Below the pieces are notes generated by a model. The model was not told the DNA's origin, ran no database searches, and saw nothing but the letters and a program-made list of their open reading frames with translations. The translations under genes and the position numbers were made by a program. From the NCBI RefSeq assembly GCF_026427355.1, contig NZ_CP102664.1, positions 1,922,001 through 1,986,000 on the forward strand: 64,000 nucleotides of DNA, given 5' to 3'. The stretch comes from Sphingobium sp. JS3065. GTDB lineage: Bacteria; Pseudomonadota; Alphaproteobacteria; Sphingomonadales; Sphingomonadaceae. Positions 18,562 through 27,932 of the stretch are shown here, piece by piece. Every line of letters begins with the position of its first letter. Position 1 is the first letter of the stretch.

Positions 18562-19695
18562 TCAGCCGATCAAGCCGGACAGACGATCCCAGAGGCCGAA
18601 AGAGGATAAATCGTTGAACGTCACCAGCACCATCATCGCCAGCAGGACAGCCAGGCCCGAGCGATAAGCCCATTCCTGCACCTGCGGGCTGACCGGCCGC
18701 CGCTGTATCGCCTCCACCCCGTAAAACAGCAAATGGCCGCCATCCAGCATGGGGATTGGCAAGAGGTTGATGAACCCCAAATTAATCGAGATGAGCGCCA
18801 TGAAGAAGACGAAGCTCTCCACCCCCAGCGTCGCCGCCTGACCCGAAACCTCCGCGATCTTGAGCGGCCCGCCCAGTTCCTTGACCGACCGGCCGCCGCC
18901 GACGATCTGGCCCAACGTCTCCACCATGGTGCGGATGATCTGCCCGGTCCGCTCGATCGCGACGACGGGCGCACGGACCAGGCTGACCGGTTCGATCACC
19001 GGATCGCCGGGCGCGATGCCCAGCCGGCCGATGCGGAATTTGTTGCCGAAGCCGTCATCCTCCTGGACCGCGCCGACCTTGCCCTGCCTTTCGAACAGCT
19101 TGCCCTTGCGGTCGATCACGATGGTCACGGGTTCGCCCGGACGAATCTGCGCGAACAGGCGAATGTCGTCGAAGGTCGTCATTTCCCGCCCGTTGAGTGA
19201 GACGATGCGGTCCCCCGCGACGATGCCCGCCGCAGCCGCCGCGCTGCCCGGCTGCACCTGTCCCGCGACGGCGGGGGTGCGGCTCTCGCCATGGACGAAG
19301 GCGAAGGTGGCGAGGATCAATATGGCGAAGAGGAAATTGATCGCCGGCCCAGCCGCGACAATGGCCGCGCGCTGCCACAGCGGCTTGGCCGGAAAGCTTT
19401 CCGCCCGTTCGGCGGCTGGCATTTCCAGCCAGCGCGGGTCGGTCTGGCTGGCGGCGTTCATGTCGCCCTTGAACCGCACATAGCCGCCCAGCGGCAGCGC
19501 GCCCAGACGCCAGCGGGTGCCGCGCCTGTCGGTCCATGCGGCGATTTCCGGGCCGAAGCCGATGGAAAAGGCCTCCGCCTTCACCCCGCACCAGCGGCCC
19601 ACCAGATAATGGCCCAGCTCATGCACGAAGACGAGCGGTCCGATGACTGCGACAAAAGCGATGACAGTCAGCAGGAAACCGGGGTTGTGGATCAA
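18562..19695 (-). CDS. rseP: Site-2 metalloprotease RseP
   Basis: This intramembrane zinc protease of 377 residues cuts anti-sigma factors within the membrane. The active site is HELGH at 25-29 in the first membrane segment, a PDZ domain (PGSAAAAAGIVAGDRIVSLNG) follows, and the third metal ligand is in NLLPIPMLDGGHL. The start is an unusual TTG at 19695 that overlaps the dxr stop codon, so translation is probably coupled. No better ATG or GTG exists upstream of the active-site helix. It lies in the cdsA-dxr-rseP-bamA order common in proteobacteria. Confidence 0.93.
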   Translation of the reverse strand: MIHNPGFLLTVIAFVAVIGPLVFVHELGHYLVGRWCGVKAEAFSIGFGPEIAAWTDRRGTRWRLGALPLGGYVRFKGDMNAASQTDPRWLEMPAAERAESFPAKPLWQRAAIVAAGPAINFLFAILILATFAFVHGESRTPAVAGQVQPGSAAAAAGIVAGDRIVSLNGREMTTFDDIRLFAQIRPGEPVTIVIDRKGKLFERQGKVGAVQEDDGFGNKFRIGRLGIAPGDPVIEPVSLVRAPVVAIERTGQIIRTMVETLGQIVGGGRSVKELGGPLKIAEVSGQAATLGVESFVFFMALISINLGFINLLPIPMLDGGHLLFYGVEAIQRRPVSPQVQEWAYRSGLAVLLAMMVLVTFNDLSSFGLWDRLSGLIG

Positions 19696-20849
19696 GCGGT
19701 CAATCTTTCCATCACTTGTGCAGCCATATCGCGCGCCTCCGCATCCGCAGCCAGCACATCGTCGATCTGACGGGGCGCAGGCGCGCTATAGCGGTTCAGG
19801 ACATCCTCCACAATCATGGCGATATCAAGGAAGCCGATGGCGCCTTTCAGGAAAGCGGCGACCGCGACCTCATTGGCGGCGTTCAATATGGCGGGGGCCG
19901 CCCCGCCCTGCCGCGCCGCCAGCCGCGTCAGGCGCAAGGCGGGGAAGCGCACCTCATCGGGCGCCTCGAAGTCCAGCCGGCCGATCCGGGCCAGGTCCAG
20001 CGGCTGGCAGGGGGTGGCGATCCGCTCCGGCCAGGCAAGCGCATGGGCGATGGGGATGCGCATGTCGGGCGAACCGAGCTGCGCCAGGGTGGAGCGGTCG
20101 CGGAATTCGACCATGGAATGAATGACCGATTGCGGATGGACGAGTATCTCGATCCGGTCGAGACCGATGGGGAAGAGATGCGCCGCCTCGATCAGTTCCA
20201 GCCCCTTGTTCATCATCGTGGCGCTGTCGACGCTGATCTTCGCGCCCATCGACCAGTTGGGATGGGCGACCGCCTGCGCCGGAGTGATGCCGCGCATCTC
20301 CTCCCGGCTGCGGGTGCGGAAGGGCCCGCCGCTGGCCGTCAGGGTGATTTTTGACACATCCTCCCACCGGCTTCCTGCAAGGCATTGGAATATCGCATTA
20401 TGTTCGCTGTCGACGGGGAGCAGCGTGGCCCCCGACGCCGCAACCGCGTCCATCATCAGCGCGCCCGCCGACACCAGCGATTCCTTGTTGGCCAGCGCCA
20501 CCGTGCCGCCCGCTTTCAGCGCCGCCATGGTCGGGCGCAGGCCCGCGCAGCCGACGATCGCCGCCATGCTCCAGTCGGCCCCGGCCTGCGCGGCGTCGAC
20601 CAGCGCGACCTCTCCCGCCGCCGCCTCCACGCCGGAACCGCGCAGCGCGTCCTTCAACGCCTCATAATGCGCTTCGTTACCGATGACGGCGATCTTCGCA
20701 TTGCTCTGCCGTGCCGCCGCGGCCAGGCCCGCCACATCGCTATGCGCGGTAAGCGCGACGACCCGATAGGCGTCGGGCTCGCGCTGGACCAGATCCAGCG
20801 TCGACATGCCGACCGATCCGGTCGCGCCAAAGATCGAAATCGTCTTCAT
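19692..20849 (-). CDS. dxr: 1-deoxy-D-xylulose-5-phosphate reductoisomerase
   Basis: Dxr makes 2-C-methyl-D-erythritol 4-phosphate with NADPH in the non-mevalonate isoprenoid pathway. The 385-residue protein shows the NADPH site GATGSVGMST at residues 8-17, ALANKESLVSAG, the metal-binding region LLPVDSEHNAIFQCL and NWSMGAKISVDSATMMNKGLE in parts. I used the ATG at 20849, which overlaps the cdsA stop by 4 bases. The longer open frame runs through cdsA in another frame. Confidence 0.96.
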   Translation of the reverse strand: MKTISIFGATGSVGMSTLDLVQREPDAYRVVALTAHSDVAGLAAAARQSNAKIAVIGNEAHYEALKDALRGSGVEAAAGEVALVDAAQAGADWSMAAIVGCAGLRPTMAALKAGGTVALANKESLVSAGALMMDAVAASGATLLPVDSEHNAIFQCLAGSRWEDVSKITLTASGGPFRTRSREEMRGITPAQAVAHPNWSMGAKISVDSATMMNKGLELIEAAHLFPIGLDRIEILVHPQSVIHSMVEFRDRSTLAQLGSPDMRIPIAHALAWPERIATPCQPLDLARIGRLDFEAPDEVRFPALRLTRLAARQGGAAPAILNAANEVAVAAFLKGAIGFLDIAMIVEDVLNRYSAPAPRQIDDVLAADAEARDMAAQVMERLTA

Positions 20850-21625
20850 CGGGCCTGCACCAGCAACATATAGCAGATCGCCGCCAGGGGCGCCGCCGCG
20901 ACCACGCCGTCCAGCCGGTCCATCACCCCGCCATGGCCAGGCAGCAGCGTGCCGCTGTCCTTCACGCCCGCGCGGCGCTTCATCCAGCTTTCCAGCAGGT
21001 CGCCCAATTGCGCCGACACCGCCAGCACACCGCTGGCCCCCGCAAGCTGCACCGGCAATCCGGCGAAACGATGGAGCAGGAAGCCGACGAGCAGCGCCGC
21101 CAGCACGCCGCCCCCCAGGCCGGACCAGGTCTTGGACGGGCTGACGCGCGGGGCAAGCTTTGGCCCGCCGATGGAACGGCCCGCGAAATAAGCGCCGATG
21201 TCGGTCGCCCAGACCAGCCCCAGCGCCCAGAAGGTCAGCAGCAGGCCCTGAAGATTGGGCGCCTGTTCGCGCAGATACAGCAGCGCCATCACCGGCACGA
21301 CGATATAAGGCACGCCCAGCGCCAGCTTCACGGACCGGCTGGTCAACGCGATGAAGAAGAAGGCCGCCGCCATCAGGCCGAAGGCCAGCCAGGACACGCC
21401 CGCCGCCACCGGGCAGAGGATCGCCAGCGGCACCGACACGGCGTACATCGCCAGCTTGCGGTTTTCCGGCGTGGCGCCGATCAGGGCGCCCCACTCCCCC
21501 TGCATCAGCACGCCGGCCACGACCAGCAGCAACCAGAAGAAGAAACCGCCGAAAAACAGCGCGCCCAGCGCCACCAATATAAGGATGACGCCAACGATCG
21601 CGCGGGTGCGAAGCTCGCTCGACAT
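20846..21625 (-). CDS. cdsA: Phosphatidate cytidylyltransferase
   Basis: CdsA makes CDP-diacylglycerol from CTP and phosphatidic acid, the branch point for phospholipids. The 259-residue protein is almost entirely membrane helices. The family signature is at the C-terminus (SWMKRRAGVKDSGTLLPGHG, then GVMDRLDG). I used the ATG at 21625 (MSSELRTRAIVG), 5 bases after uppS. It supplies the substrate for pssA, found about 5 kb away in the window. Confidence 0.94.
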   Translation of the reverse strand: MSSELRTRAIVGVILILVALGALFFGGFFFWLLLVVAGVLMQGEWGALIGATPENRKLAMYAVSVPLAILCPVAAGVSWLAFGLMAAAFFFIALTSRSVKLALGVPYIVVPVMALLYLREQAPNLQGLLLTFWALGLVWATDIGAYFAGRSIGGPKLAPRVSPSKTWSGLGGGVLAALLVGFLLHRFAGLPVQLAGASGVLAVSAQLGDLLESWMKRRAGVKDSGTLLPGHGGVMDRLDGVVAAAPLAAICYMLLVQAR

Positions 21626-21630
21626 GCGTG

Positions 21631-22371
21631 TCACAAGCCGCCGAAACGGCGGTCCCTCAAGCGGAAGGCATCCAGCGCGGCGGCCAGGGCGCGCCCGTCG
21701 AAATCCGGCCACAGCATGTCGGTGAAATAAAGCTCCGCATAGGCCGCCTGCCACAGCATGAAATTGCTCAGCCGCTGCTCGCCCGATGTGCGGATAATCA
21801 GGTCGAGCGGCGGCAGATCGGCGGTGTAGAGCGCCGCGTCGACGTCACCGATGCCGATCTCCTCCGCCGCGATCTCGCCAGCGGCCACGCGGCGCGCCAA
21901 GGTCTGCGCCATTCGTACCAGTTCATCCTGCGCGCCATAGTTGAGCGCGATGGCGATGATCGGACCACTATTCCCGGCGGTTCGCGCCACCGCGCTTTCG
22001 ATCAGGTCAACCAGCGACGGATCGAGCGCCTGATAATTGCCGACGATCCGCAGCCGCACGCCATTGGCATGGAATTCGTCCAGGTCGGATTGGATGAAAT
22101 GGCGCAGCAGACCCATCAGGTCCGCCACTTCGCTCGCCGGGCGTTTCCAGTTTTCAGAGGAAAAGGCGTAGAGCGTCAGGCATTCCAGCCCCAGTTCCCG
22201 CGCCGCGCGGGCGACGCGGCGCACCGCCTCCACCCCGGCGCGGTGGCCGGCGATGCGCGGCAGGAATCGCTTCTTCGCCCAGCGGCCATTGCCATCCATG
22301 ATGATGGCGACATGACGCGCGCCATGGGCTGGCGCGCCGCTGGTCAGATCGGGTTTGGCCTGGCTGGCCAT
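21631..22371 (-). CDS. uppS: Isoprenyl transferase (undecaprenyl diphosphate synthase)
   Basis: UppS extends farnesyl diphosphate with isopentenyl units to C55 undecaprenyl diphosphate, the lipid carrier for peptidoglycan and polysaccharides. The 246-residue protein has the catalytic aspartate in IIMDGNGRWAKKR (D26), the substrate-binding LTLYAFSSENWKRP and the C-terminal LIIRTSGEQRLSNF and WPDF motifs. It heads the tightly packed uppS-cdsA-dxr-rseP run. Confidence 0.96.
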   Translation of the reverse strand: MASQAKPDLTSGAPAHGARHVAIIMDGNGRWAKKRFLPRIAGHRAGVEAVRRVARAARELGLECLTLYAFSSENWKRPASEVADLMGLLRHFIQSDLDEFHANGVRLRIVGNYQALDPSLVDLIESAVARTAGNSGPIIAIALNYGAQDELVRMAQTLARRVAAGEIAAEEIGIGDVDAALYTADLPPLDLIIRTSGEQRLSNFMLWQAAYAELYFTDMLWPDFDGRALAAALDAFRLRDRRFGGL

Positions 22372-22414
22372 CAGATGGTCGATTGCGCCATGGGGAAGGG
22401 CGGAAAGTCCCGGT

Positions 22415-22972
22415 TCACTGACCGAGAATTTCCTTCTCCTTCGCCGCCGTCACCGCGTCGATGTCCGCGATGGTGCTGTCGGTCAGCTTCTGGACCTCGG
22501 TTTCCAGGCGCTTGCGCTCGTCCTCGCTGATTTCGCCCTTCTTCTCGTCGACCTTGAGGCTGTCCATGCCGTCGCGGCGGACGTTGCGGACGGCGATGCG
22601 GGCGCCTTCGGCATATTTGCTGGCCAGCTTGGCCAATTCCTTGCGGCGTTCCTCGGTCAGGTCGGGGATCGGCAGGCGCAGCGTCTGGCCATCGACGATC
22701 GGGTTCAGGCCCAGGCCCGCCGAACGGATCGCCTTGTCGCAGGGACCGACATTGGTCTTGTCCCATACCTGCACCGACAGCATGCGCGGTTCGGGCGCGG
22801 AAACGGTCGCTACCTGGTTGAGCGGCATATGCGCGCCATAGACCTCTACCGTCACCGGATCGAGCAACTGGATATTGGCGCGGCCGGTGCGCAGGCCGGC
22901 AAGATCGCCCTTCAGCGATTCGACGGCGCCGTGCATGCGGCGTTCAAGGTCGGCCTTGTCATATTGAGCCAT
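22415..22972 (-). CDS. frr: Ribosome recycling factor
   Basis: RRF splits post-termination ribosomes together with EF-G. The 185-residue protein has the expected L-shape family pattern: an N-terminal helix ([25 protein letters not shown] in parts), domain II around [21 protein letters not shown], and the C-terminal [21 protein letters not shown] in parts. It starts 5 bases after pyrH, the standard alphaproteobacterial order rpsB-tsf-pyrH-frr. Confidence 0.97.
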   Translation of the reverse strand: MAQYDKADLERRMHGAVESLKGDLAGLRTGRANIQLLDPVTVEVYGAHMPLNQVATVSAPEPRMLSVQVWDKTNVGPCDKAIRSAGLGLNPIVDGQTLRLPIPDLTEERRKELAKLASKYAEGARIAVRNVRRDGMDSLKVDEKKGEISEDERKRLETEVQKLTDSTIADIDAVTAAKEKEILGQ

Positions 22973-22977
22973 TTGTT

Positions 22978-23703
22978 TCAGCGCTCCTGATTTTGCACGA
23001 TCGTCGCCACACCGTCACCGGCCAGCACCTTGGCCAGATTGCCGGTTTCGCGGATGTTGAACACGACGATGGGAATATTGTTTTCGCGGCAAAGGGCAAT
23101 GGCGCTCGCGTCCATGACCTTCAGATTGTCGTTCAGCACGCGGTCGAAGCTGATCTCTTCATAGCGCGCGGCGTCCGGCACATTTTTCGGATCGGCATTG
23201 TAAATGCCGTCGACGCTGGTGCCCTTGAACAGCGCGTCGCAATTCATTTCCGCCGCGCGCAGCGCCGCCGTGGTGTCGGTGGTGAAATAGGGACTGCCGG
23301 TGCCCGCCGCGAAGATGACGATCCGGCCCTTCTCCATGTGCCGCACCGCCTTGCGCCGGATATAGGGTTCGCAGACCGACGCCATTGGAATGGCGGACTG
23401 GACGCGGGTGTCGTAGCCCAGCTTTTCCAGCGCATTCTGCACCGCCAGCGCGTTCATGACGGTGGCCAGCATGCCCATATAGTCGGCGCTCGTCCGGTCG
23501 AAGCCCTTGGCCGCGCCCGCCAGACCCCGGAAGATGTTGCCGCCGCCGACGACCACGCAGAGTTCAAAGCCTGCATCCTTGGCCGCCGCGATTTCGCCCG
23601 CGACACGGTTCACGGTTTCCGGCTCGATGCCGAACTGCCCCTGCCCCATCAGCACTTCGCCCGAGAGTTTCAACAAGATGCGCTTGAAGGCGGGTCGGGT
23701 CAT
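22978..23703 (-). CDS. pyrH: UMP kinase
   Basis: PyrH phosphorylates UMP to UDP in pyrimidine nucleotide synthesis. The 241-residue protein belongs to the amino-acid kinase family: [13 protein letters not shown] at the N-terminus, [25 protein letters not shown] [14 protein letters not shown], and [18 protein letters not shown] used the ATG at 23703 ([16 protein letters not shown]), which gives the usual length; extension to 23763 is possible but unlikely. Confidence 0.95.
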   Translation of the reverse strand: MTRPAFKRILLKLSGEVLMGQGQFGIEPETVNRVAGEIAAAKDAGFELCVVVGGGNIFRGLAGAAKGFDRTSADYMGMLATVMNALAVQNALEKLGYDTRVQSAIPMASVCEPYIRRKAVRHMEKGRIVIFAAGTGSPYFTTDTTAALRAAEMNCDALFKGTSVDGIYNADPKNVPDAARYEEISFDRVLNDNLKVMDASAIALCRENNIPIVVFNIRETGNLAKVLAGDGVATIVQNQER

Positions 23704-23747
23704 GCCGGGCGATATTCCATTTATAAGCGTGCCCATTTTACCGGGCA

Positions 23748-23786
23748 AGGAAATGGCGCGCACCTTAGGCAGTGCGCGCCATTATG
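23748..23786 (-). terminator. Strong hairpin between tsf and pyrH
   Basis: AATGGCGCGCAC and GTGCGCGCCATT form a perfect 12-base stem around an 8-base loop. On the minus strand it is followed by TTTCCTT, so it may terminate or partly attenuate transcription from rpsB-tsf before pyrH-frr. Confidence 0.7.
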
Positions 23787-23886
23787 TGAAGCGGGGTTTT
23801 GGACCCCGAACTTCCTTAGCGTTCGCCCGCGCAATGTCGAGAAGCCTTAGCCTCCCGACGTCGCCCGAAGCGAACGACCTGACGGA

Positions 23887-24813
23887 TCAGACGCCTGCGG
23901 CAGCAGCCACTTCAGCGGCGAAATCGCTCGTTTCCTTCTCGATGCCTTCACCGAGCTGGAAGCGGACATAGTTTTTCAGCGTGATCGACGCGCCTGCTTC
24001 CTTCGCGGCCTTGGCGACGACGTCGGCGACCGGAGTCTTGTTGTCCATCACGAAGAGCTGGCTGAGCAGAGCCTGCTCCTTGGCGAACTTGGCGACCGCG
24101 CCGTCGACCATCTTGGCGACGATTTCGGCGGGCTTGCCCGATTCGGCGGCCTTTTCGGCGGCGATGGCGCGCTCACGCTCCAGCAGGGCGGGATCAATGT
24201 CGGCGGCCGACAGCGCCAGCGGGAAGGCAGCGGCGATGTGCATCGCGATCTGCTTGCCCAGCGGCTCCAGCACGTCGGCAGGCGCGTCGCCTTCCAGCGC
24301 GACCAGAACGCCGATCTTGCCAAGGCCCGGAGCAGCCGCATTGTGGACGTAGGGAACGACCACGCCCTGGCTCACTTCGACCTGGCCGACGCGGCGCAGG
24401 GTCTGGTTCTCACCGATGGTGGCGATGTTGGCGACCAGCTTCTCGGCGACGGTGCCGCCCGACGGATAGGCGGCGTTCGACAGCGCGTCGGCGTCGGCAA
24501 CCCCCGCTTCCAGCGCGATGGCCGAAACGGTGCGGACGAAATCCTGGAACTGGTCGTTCTTGGCGACGAAGTCGGTTTCGCTGTTCACTTCGACGGCAAC
24601 GCCCTTGGTGCCCGCGACGGCGACGCCGACCAGACCCTCGGCAGCCGTGCGGCTCGACTTCTTCTGCGCGGCGGCCAGACCCTTGGCGCGCAGCCAGTCG
24701 GTCGCGGCCTCGATGTCGCCATTGGCTTCAGTGAGCGCCTTCTTGCAATCCATCATGCCCGCGCCCGAACGGTCGCGCAGTTCCTTGACGGCGGCAGCGG
24801 TAATTTCGGCCAT
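23887..24813 (-). CDS. tsf: Elongation factor Ts
   Basis: EF-Ts is the guanine nucleotide exchange factor for EF-Tu. The 308-residue protein has the N-terminal UBA-like domain ([19 protein letters not shown]) and the signature [11 protein letters not shown] that contacts EF-Tu. I used the ATG at 24813 ([12 protein letters not shown]). It follows rpsB, separated by a hairpin in a 100-base spacer. Confidence 0.96.
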   Translation of the reverse strand: MAEITAAAVKELRDRSGAGMMDCKKALTEANGDIEAATDWLRAKGLAAAQKKSSRTAAEGLVGVAVAGTKGVAVEVNSETDFVAKNDQFQDFVRTVSAIALEAGVADADALSNAAYPSGGTVAEKLVANIATIGENQTLRRVGQVEVSQGVVVPYVHNAAAPGLGKIGVLVALEGDAPADVLEPLGKQIAMHIAAAFPLALSAADIDPALLERERAIAAEKAAESGKPAEIVAKMVDGAVAKFAKEQALLSQLFVMDNKTPVADVVAKAAKEAGASITLKNYVRFQLGEGIEKETSDFAAEVAAAAGV

Positions 24814-24851
24814 GTTTCGGCTCCTAATGAGGTTCAATGGTTCAAATAAGC

Positions 24852-24884
24852 GCTAGGGCGCGTTCCGGTGGAGCGCGCCCTAGC
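24852..24884 (-). terminator. Hairpin between rpsB and tsf
   Basis: GCTAGGGCGCG and CGCGCCCTAGC form a perfect 11-base stem around an 11-base loop. No strong T-run follows on the minus strand. It may act as a partial terminator or an RNA processing or stabilising site between the two genes. Confidence 0.6.
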
Positions 24885-24913
24885 CTGTCATTCTCGCAGT
24901 TCGAAGACCGCTA

Positions 24914-25672
24914 TCAGGCCTGAGCGACGACCTCTTCGGCCTCTGGCTCGTCCAGAGCGCCCAGGTCGACGCCCGAAGCCTGCTGCGCACCACGGTTGCC
25001 CTTGGTGGCGGCGGCGGCGATGGCGTCGCAGTAGAGGCGGATCGCGCGGCTGGCGTCGTCATTCGCCGGAACCGGGAAGGCGATGCCGTCGGGCGAGACG
25101 TTCGAATCGAGGATCGCGACGACCGGGATGCCCAGCGTGTTGGCTTCCTTGATCGCCAGTTCTTCCTTGTTGGCGTCGATCACGAACATGACATCGGGGA
25201 TGCCGTTCATGTCGCGGATGCCGCCCAGCGACAGTTCGAGCTTCTCGCGCTCGCGGGTCATCTGAAGGACTTCCTTCTTGGTGAAGCCGTGGGTGTCGCC
25301 CGACAGCTTCTCTTCCAGGGTCTTCAGACGCTTGATCGAGCCGGAAATGGTCTTCCAGTTGGTGAGCATGCCGCCCAGCCAGCGGTGGTTGACGAAATGC
25401 TGGCCCGACTTGCGGGCGGCTTCGGCGATGGGATCCTGCGCCTGGCGCTTGGTGCCGACGAACAGCACCTTGCCACCGGCGGCGACGGTCGCCGACACGA
25501 AGTCCAGCGCGCGGCTGAAGAGCGGCACGGTCTGCGACAGGTCGAGGATGTGGATGCCGTTGCGCTCGCCGAAGATGTACGGCTTCATGCGCGGATTCCA
25601 GCGGTGCGTCTGGTGGCCGAAATGGGCGCCGGCCTCGATCAATTGGTGCATGGTGACGACAGGTGCCGCCAT
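24914..25672 (-). CDS. rpsB: 30S ribosomal protein S2
   Basis: This is a small-subunit ribosomal protein of 252 residues. Conserved segments include [34 protein letters not shown] residues, [10 protein letters not shown] and the signature [20 protein letters not shown] used the ATG at 25672, preceded by AAGGAGA. The extended frame upstream is leader sequence behind a recognisable promoter. Confidence 0.97.
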   Translation of the reverse strand: MAAPVVTMHQLIEAGAHFGHQTHRWNPRMKPYIFGERNGIHILDLSQTVPLFSRALDFVSATVAAGGKVLFVGTKRQAQDPIAEAARKSGQHFVNHRWLGGMLTNWKTISGSIKRLKTLEEKLSGDTHGFTKKEVLQMTREREKLELSLGGIRDMNGIPDVMFVIDANKEELAIKEANTLGIPVVAILDSNVSPDGIAFPVPANDDASRAIRLYCDAIAAAATKGNRGAQQASGVDLGALDEPEAEEVVAQA

Positions 25673-25765
25673 AATAGTTCTCCTTCCGGTTTGACCTCTG
25701 GGAATCAGGAACTGAGCGTCACGCCGCAGCACCGGATATGTCGATTCCCATGTGGAATGGGCGCG

Positions 25766-25794
25766 CCTTTACCCGCGCAAGAAAGCCAATGCAA
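25766..25794 (-). promoter_or_regulatory. Putative rpsB promoter
   Basis: On the minus strand TTGCAT (25794-25789) and TAAAGG (25771-25766) are 17 bases apart, about 95 bases before the rpsB start codon. This leaves a leader of roughly 85 bases and is the likely promoter for rpsB-tsf. Confidence 0.5.
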
Positions 25795-25799
25795 GGGGG

Positions 25800-25843
25800 T
25801 TGACTCTCCGTTCCGGATGGAACATAAGGAGAACATAGGGAAC
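25800..25843 (+). promoter_or_regulatory. Putative promoter overlapped by a LexA (SOS) box
   Basis: TTGACT (25800-25805) and CATAAG (25823-25828) are 17 bases apart. Overlapping the -10 region is GAAC-N7-GAAC at 25820-25834, the direct-repeat form of the alphaproteobacterial LexA operator. A further GAAC follows at 25840-25843. The operator position would block RNA polymerase. The controlled gene would be the small membrane protein at 25921. Confidence 0.65.
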
Positions 25844-25920
25844 AAAAGGCGGATTTGCGCCGTTTGCTGGCCTATAGTGAACCAAGCCGTGCAAATGGCA
25901 AGACGGAAAGTGAGCTGCTT

Positions 25921-26148
25921 ATGTTCGCACTGGTCGCAGCACTTGTTTTCATCGGATCGTTCCTGCTGGCCGCAGGCACCATCATCGGCATGTTCGCGCT
26001 GTATCACGACAAGATTGTCGCGGCGCTGACGTTTGAGCCGATCCCGCGGGAGGTGCCGGTCTATCGCTTGCGGATCAGCCGCCGCCGCGCCGCTCCTTCG
26101 AAACGGCCGGCTGCCCCCGCCTTCACTGCTGCCGTCTTGGCCGCCTGA
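25921..26148 (+). CDS. Small membrane protein, putatively SOS-regulated
   Basis: I do not recognise this 75-residue protein. It begins with an N-terminal hydrophobic helix (about residues 2-27, FALVAALVFIGSFLLAAGTI and on), followed by a basic, proline- and arginine-rich tail (RISRRRAAPSKRPAAP). Its promoter region carries a LexA-box-like direct repeat overlapping the -10 element. Small SOS-induced inner-membrane proteins in other alphaproteobacteria, such as SidA of Caulobacter, stop cell division, so a similar role is a reasonable hypothesis; homology to SidA is not claimed. A TTG 66 bases upstream could extend the protein, but the ATG starts directly at the hydrophobic helix. Confidence 0.7.
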   Translation: MFALVAALVFIGSFLLAAGTIIGMFALYHDKIVAALTFEPIPREVPVYRLRISRRRAAPSKRPAAPAFTAAVLAA

Positions 26149-26151
26149 GGG

Positions 26152-26928
26152 TTACTGCCCTTCGCTCAGCCTTTGGCGGCGCACCTTGGCATAGGACATC
26201 ATGCCGAAGGGGATGAGGGCCAGGTAGAGGGCGCACAGGACAAGCAGCGTCAGCCAGGGATCGGTGATCAGCAGCGCGGCCAGCAGACCGGCAAGCGCGA
26301 TCACCTCCAGCCTGATCCGCTTGCGTAGGCGAAGGGCCGACCAGCTATAGGTCGCGATGTTGGAGATCATCAGGAAGGCGGCGAAGGCCGTCCAGGGCGC
26401 CACCACATACCATTCGCGGAACAGCGGCTCGCCCGTCACCAGCCAGAGATAGAGCGGCACGAAGGCCAGCCCCGCCCCAGCCGGAGCCGGAACGCCGGTG
26501 AGGAAACCCGCCGATTTATGCGGCTGCACGTCGGCATCGATATTGGCGTTGAACCGCGCCAGCCGCAGCGCGCAGGACAGCGCATGGGCGAGCGCGAATA
26601 TCCAGCCGAATTTCGGCATGGCATGGAGCGACCAGAGATAGAGAACCAGCGCGGGCGCCACGCCGAAAGCGATGGAATCGGACAGCGAATCCAGTTCCGC
26701 GCCGAAGCGGCTTTCGCCCCGCAACAGCCGGGCGATGCGCCCGTCCAGCCCATCCAGCACCCCGGCGATCAGGATGGCGAGCACCGCCCTCTCCCACTCG
26801 CCCGAAATGCCGTAGCGCACGCCGGTCAGGCCGAAGCACAGCGCCATCGCCGTCACGGCGTTGGGCGCCACCATCCGCAGGGTGATCCCCCGGCGCAGGC
26901 CGCGCGGGATGGTGCGCCGCTGCCGCAT
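26152..26928 (-). CDS. pssA: CDP-diacylglycerol--serine O-phosphatidyltransferase
   Basis: PssA joins serine to CDP-diacylglycerol to make phosphatidylserine. The 258-residue membrane protein carries the CDP-alcohol phosphatidyltransferase motif: DGLDGRIARLLRGESRFG followed by AELDSLSD, that is DxxDGxxARx8Gx3Dx3D. Its ATG overlaps the psd stop (TAATG), so the two consecutive pathway enzymes are translationally coupled. Confidence 0.95.
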   Translation of the reverse strand: MRQRRTIPRGLRRGITLRMVAPNAVTAMALCFGLTGVRYGISGEWERAVLAILIAGVLDGLDGRIARLLRGESRFGAELDSLSDSIAFGVAPALVLYLWSLHAMPKFGWIFALAHALSCALRLARFNANIDADVQPHKSAGFLTGVPAPAGAGLAFVPLYLWLVTGEPLFREWYVVAPWTAFAAFLMISNIATYSWSALRLRKRIRLEVIALAGLLAALLITDPWLTLLVLCALYLALIPFGMMSYAKVRRQRLSEGQ

Positions 26929-27668
26929 TATTGCTGAATCCCGGAAATCACGCGCATGTCGCCGATCTGGCCAAGGATCGTCTCTCCCGCCACGGTGCGC
27001 TGCCCCAGCACCACGCGGGGCGCGGTTCCGGCGGGCAGATAGACGTCAACCCGGCTGCCGAAGCGGATCAGGCCGATGCGCTGTCCGGCGGCGACCATGT
27101 CGCCCGGCTTCACGAACGGCACGATCCGCCGCGCCACAAGGCCCGCAATCTGGGTGAAGCCGATGCGTACGCCGTCATGCCGCTCGACCAATATATGCTG
27201 GCGTTCATTATCCTCGCTCGCCTTGTCCAGATCGGCGTTCAGGAACTTGCCGGAGATATAGACGACCGACTTCACCGTCCCGCCGATCGGCGTGCGGTTG
27301 ATGTGTACGTCGAACACGCTCATGAAGATCGACACGCGGATCATCGGCTGGTCGCCCAGCCCATCCGGCCCCGCCATCTCACGCGGCGGCGGCACGCGCT
27401 GGATCAGCGTCACCAGCCCGTCGGCGGGGGCGACGATGGCCCGCTCATCCTGCGGCACGGCGCGAACCGGATCGCGGAAGAAGGCCAGCACCCAGATCGT
27501 CACCATCACCATCAGCCAGCCGGGAAGCTCCCAGCCGACCAGGAACAGCAGCGCGGTGATGGCCGCCGCGATCAGGCCGAATTTGACGCCCTCCGGATGC
27601 ACGGAGGGAAATCGCCATTTCACATTGCCGCCCAGCGCGACGGTCAGTTCGTCATTTTCCATGGGCAT
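26928..27668 (-). CDS. psd: Phosphatidylserine decarboxylase, short form
   Basis: Psd converts phosphatidylserine to phosphatidylethanolamine with a self-generated pyruvoyl group. The 246-residue protein is the short, archaeal/alphaproteobacterial type. The self-cleavage motif is GS in [14 protein letters not shown] conserved [15 protein letters not shown] and two hydrophobic helices near residues 30-65 are visible. A second in-frame ATG lies two codons downstream (27662). It sits directly upstream of pssA. Confidence 0.94.
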   Translation of the reverse strand: MPMENDELTVALGGNVKWRFPSVHPEGVKFGLIAAAITALLFLVGWELPGWLMVMVTIWVLAFFRDPVRAVPQDERAIVAPADGLVTLIQRVPPPREMAGPDGLGDQPMIRVSIFMSVFDVHINRTPIGGTVKSVVYISGKFLNADLDKASEDNERQHILVERHDGVRIGFTQIAGLVARRIVPFVKPGDMVAAGQRIGLIRFGSRVDVYLPAGTAPRVVLGQRTVAGETILGQIGDMRVISGIQQ

Positions 27669-27932
27669 CGTCTTTAGGGACAGTCGGTTGGAGTGACAAC
27701 GCCCGATGCTGGCACAAGAGCCATTACCGGAAGTTCGCGGGAATTTGGCCCGGAAAGGAGGAACAGGTGGGGAGTGAGCGTTCCCATCCTCCCCGCTCCG
27801 CTCGCAGGGTGGATTTCACGTCAGCTTCCGCTCATTTCCCGTCAAAACCCTGCACAGCCGGTTGAACATTGCCGCCGCTTTGCCTAGTGCGGTCCCAAAT
27901 TCCACCCGAACGAAGAAAGCGGAACAGGCGCT

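Noticed and set aside
15798..18617. Very long plus-strand open frame (939 codons) antisense to bamA
   Set aside because: High GC leaves few stop codons opposite a real gene. The translation is rich in His, Arg and Gln and lacks any family pattern, while the minus-strand frame is a complete BamA.
25855..25920. TTG-initiated extension of the small SOS-type protein
   Set aside because: It would add 22 residues of polar sequence before the membrane helix and begins close to the predicted transcription start. The ATG at 25921 is preferred.
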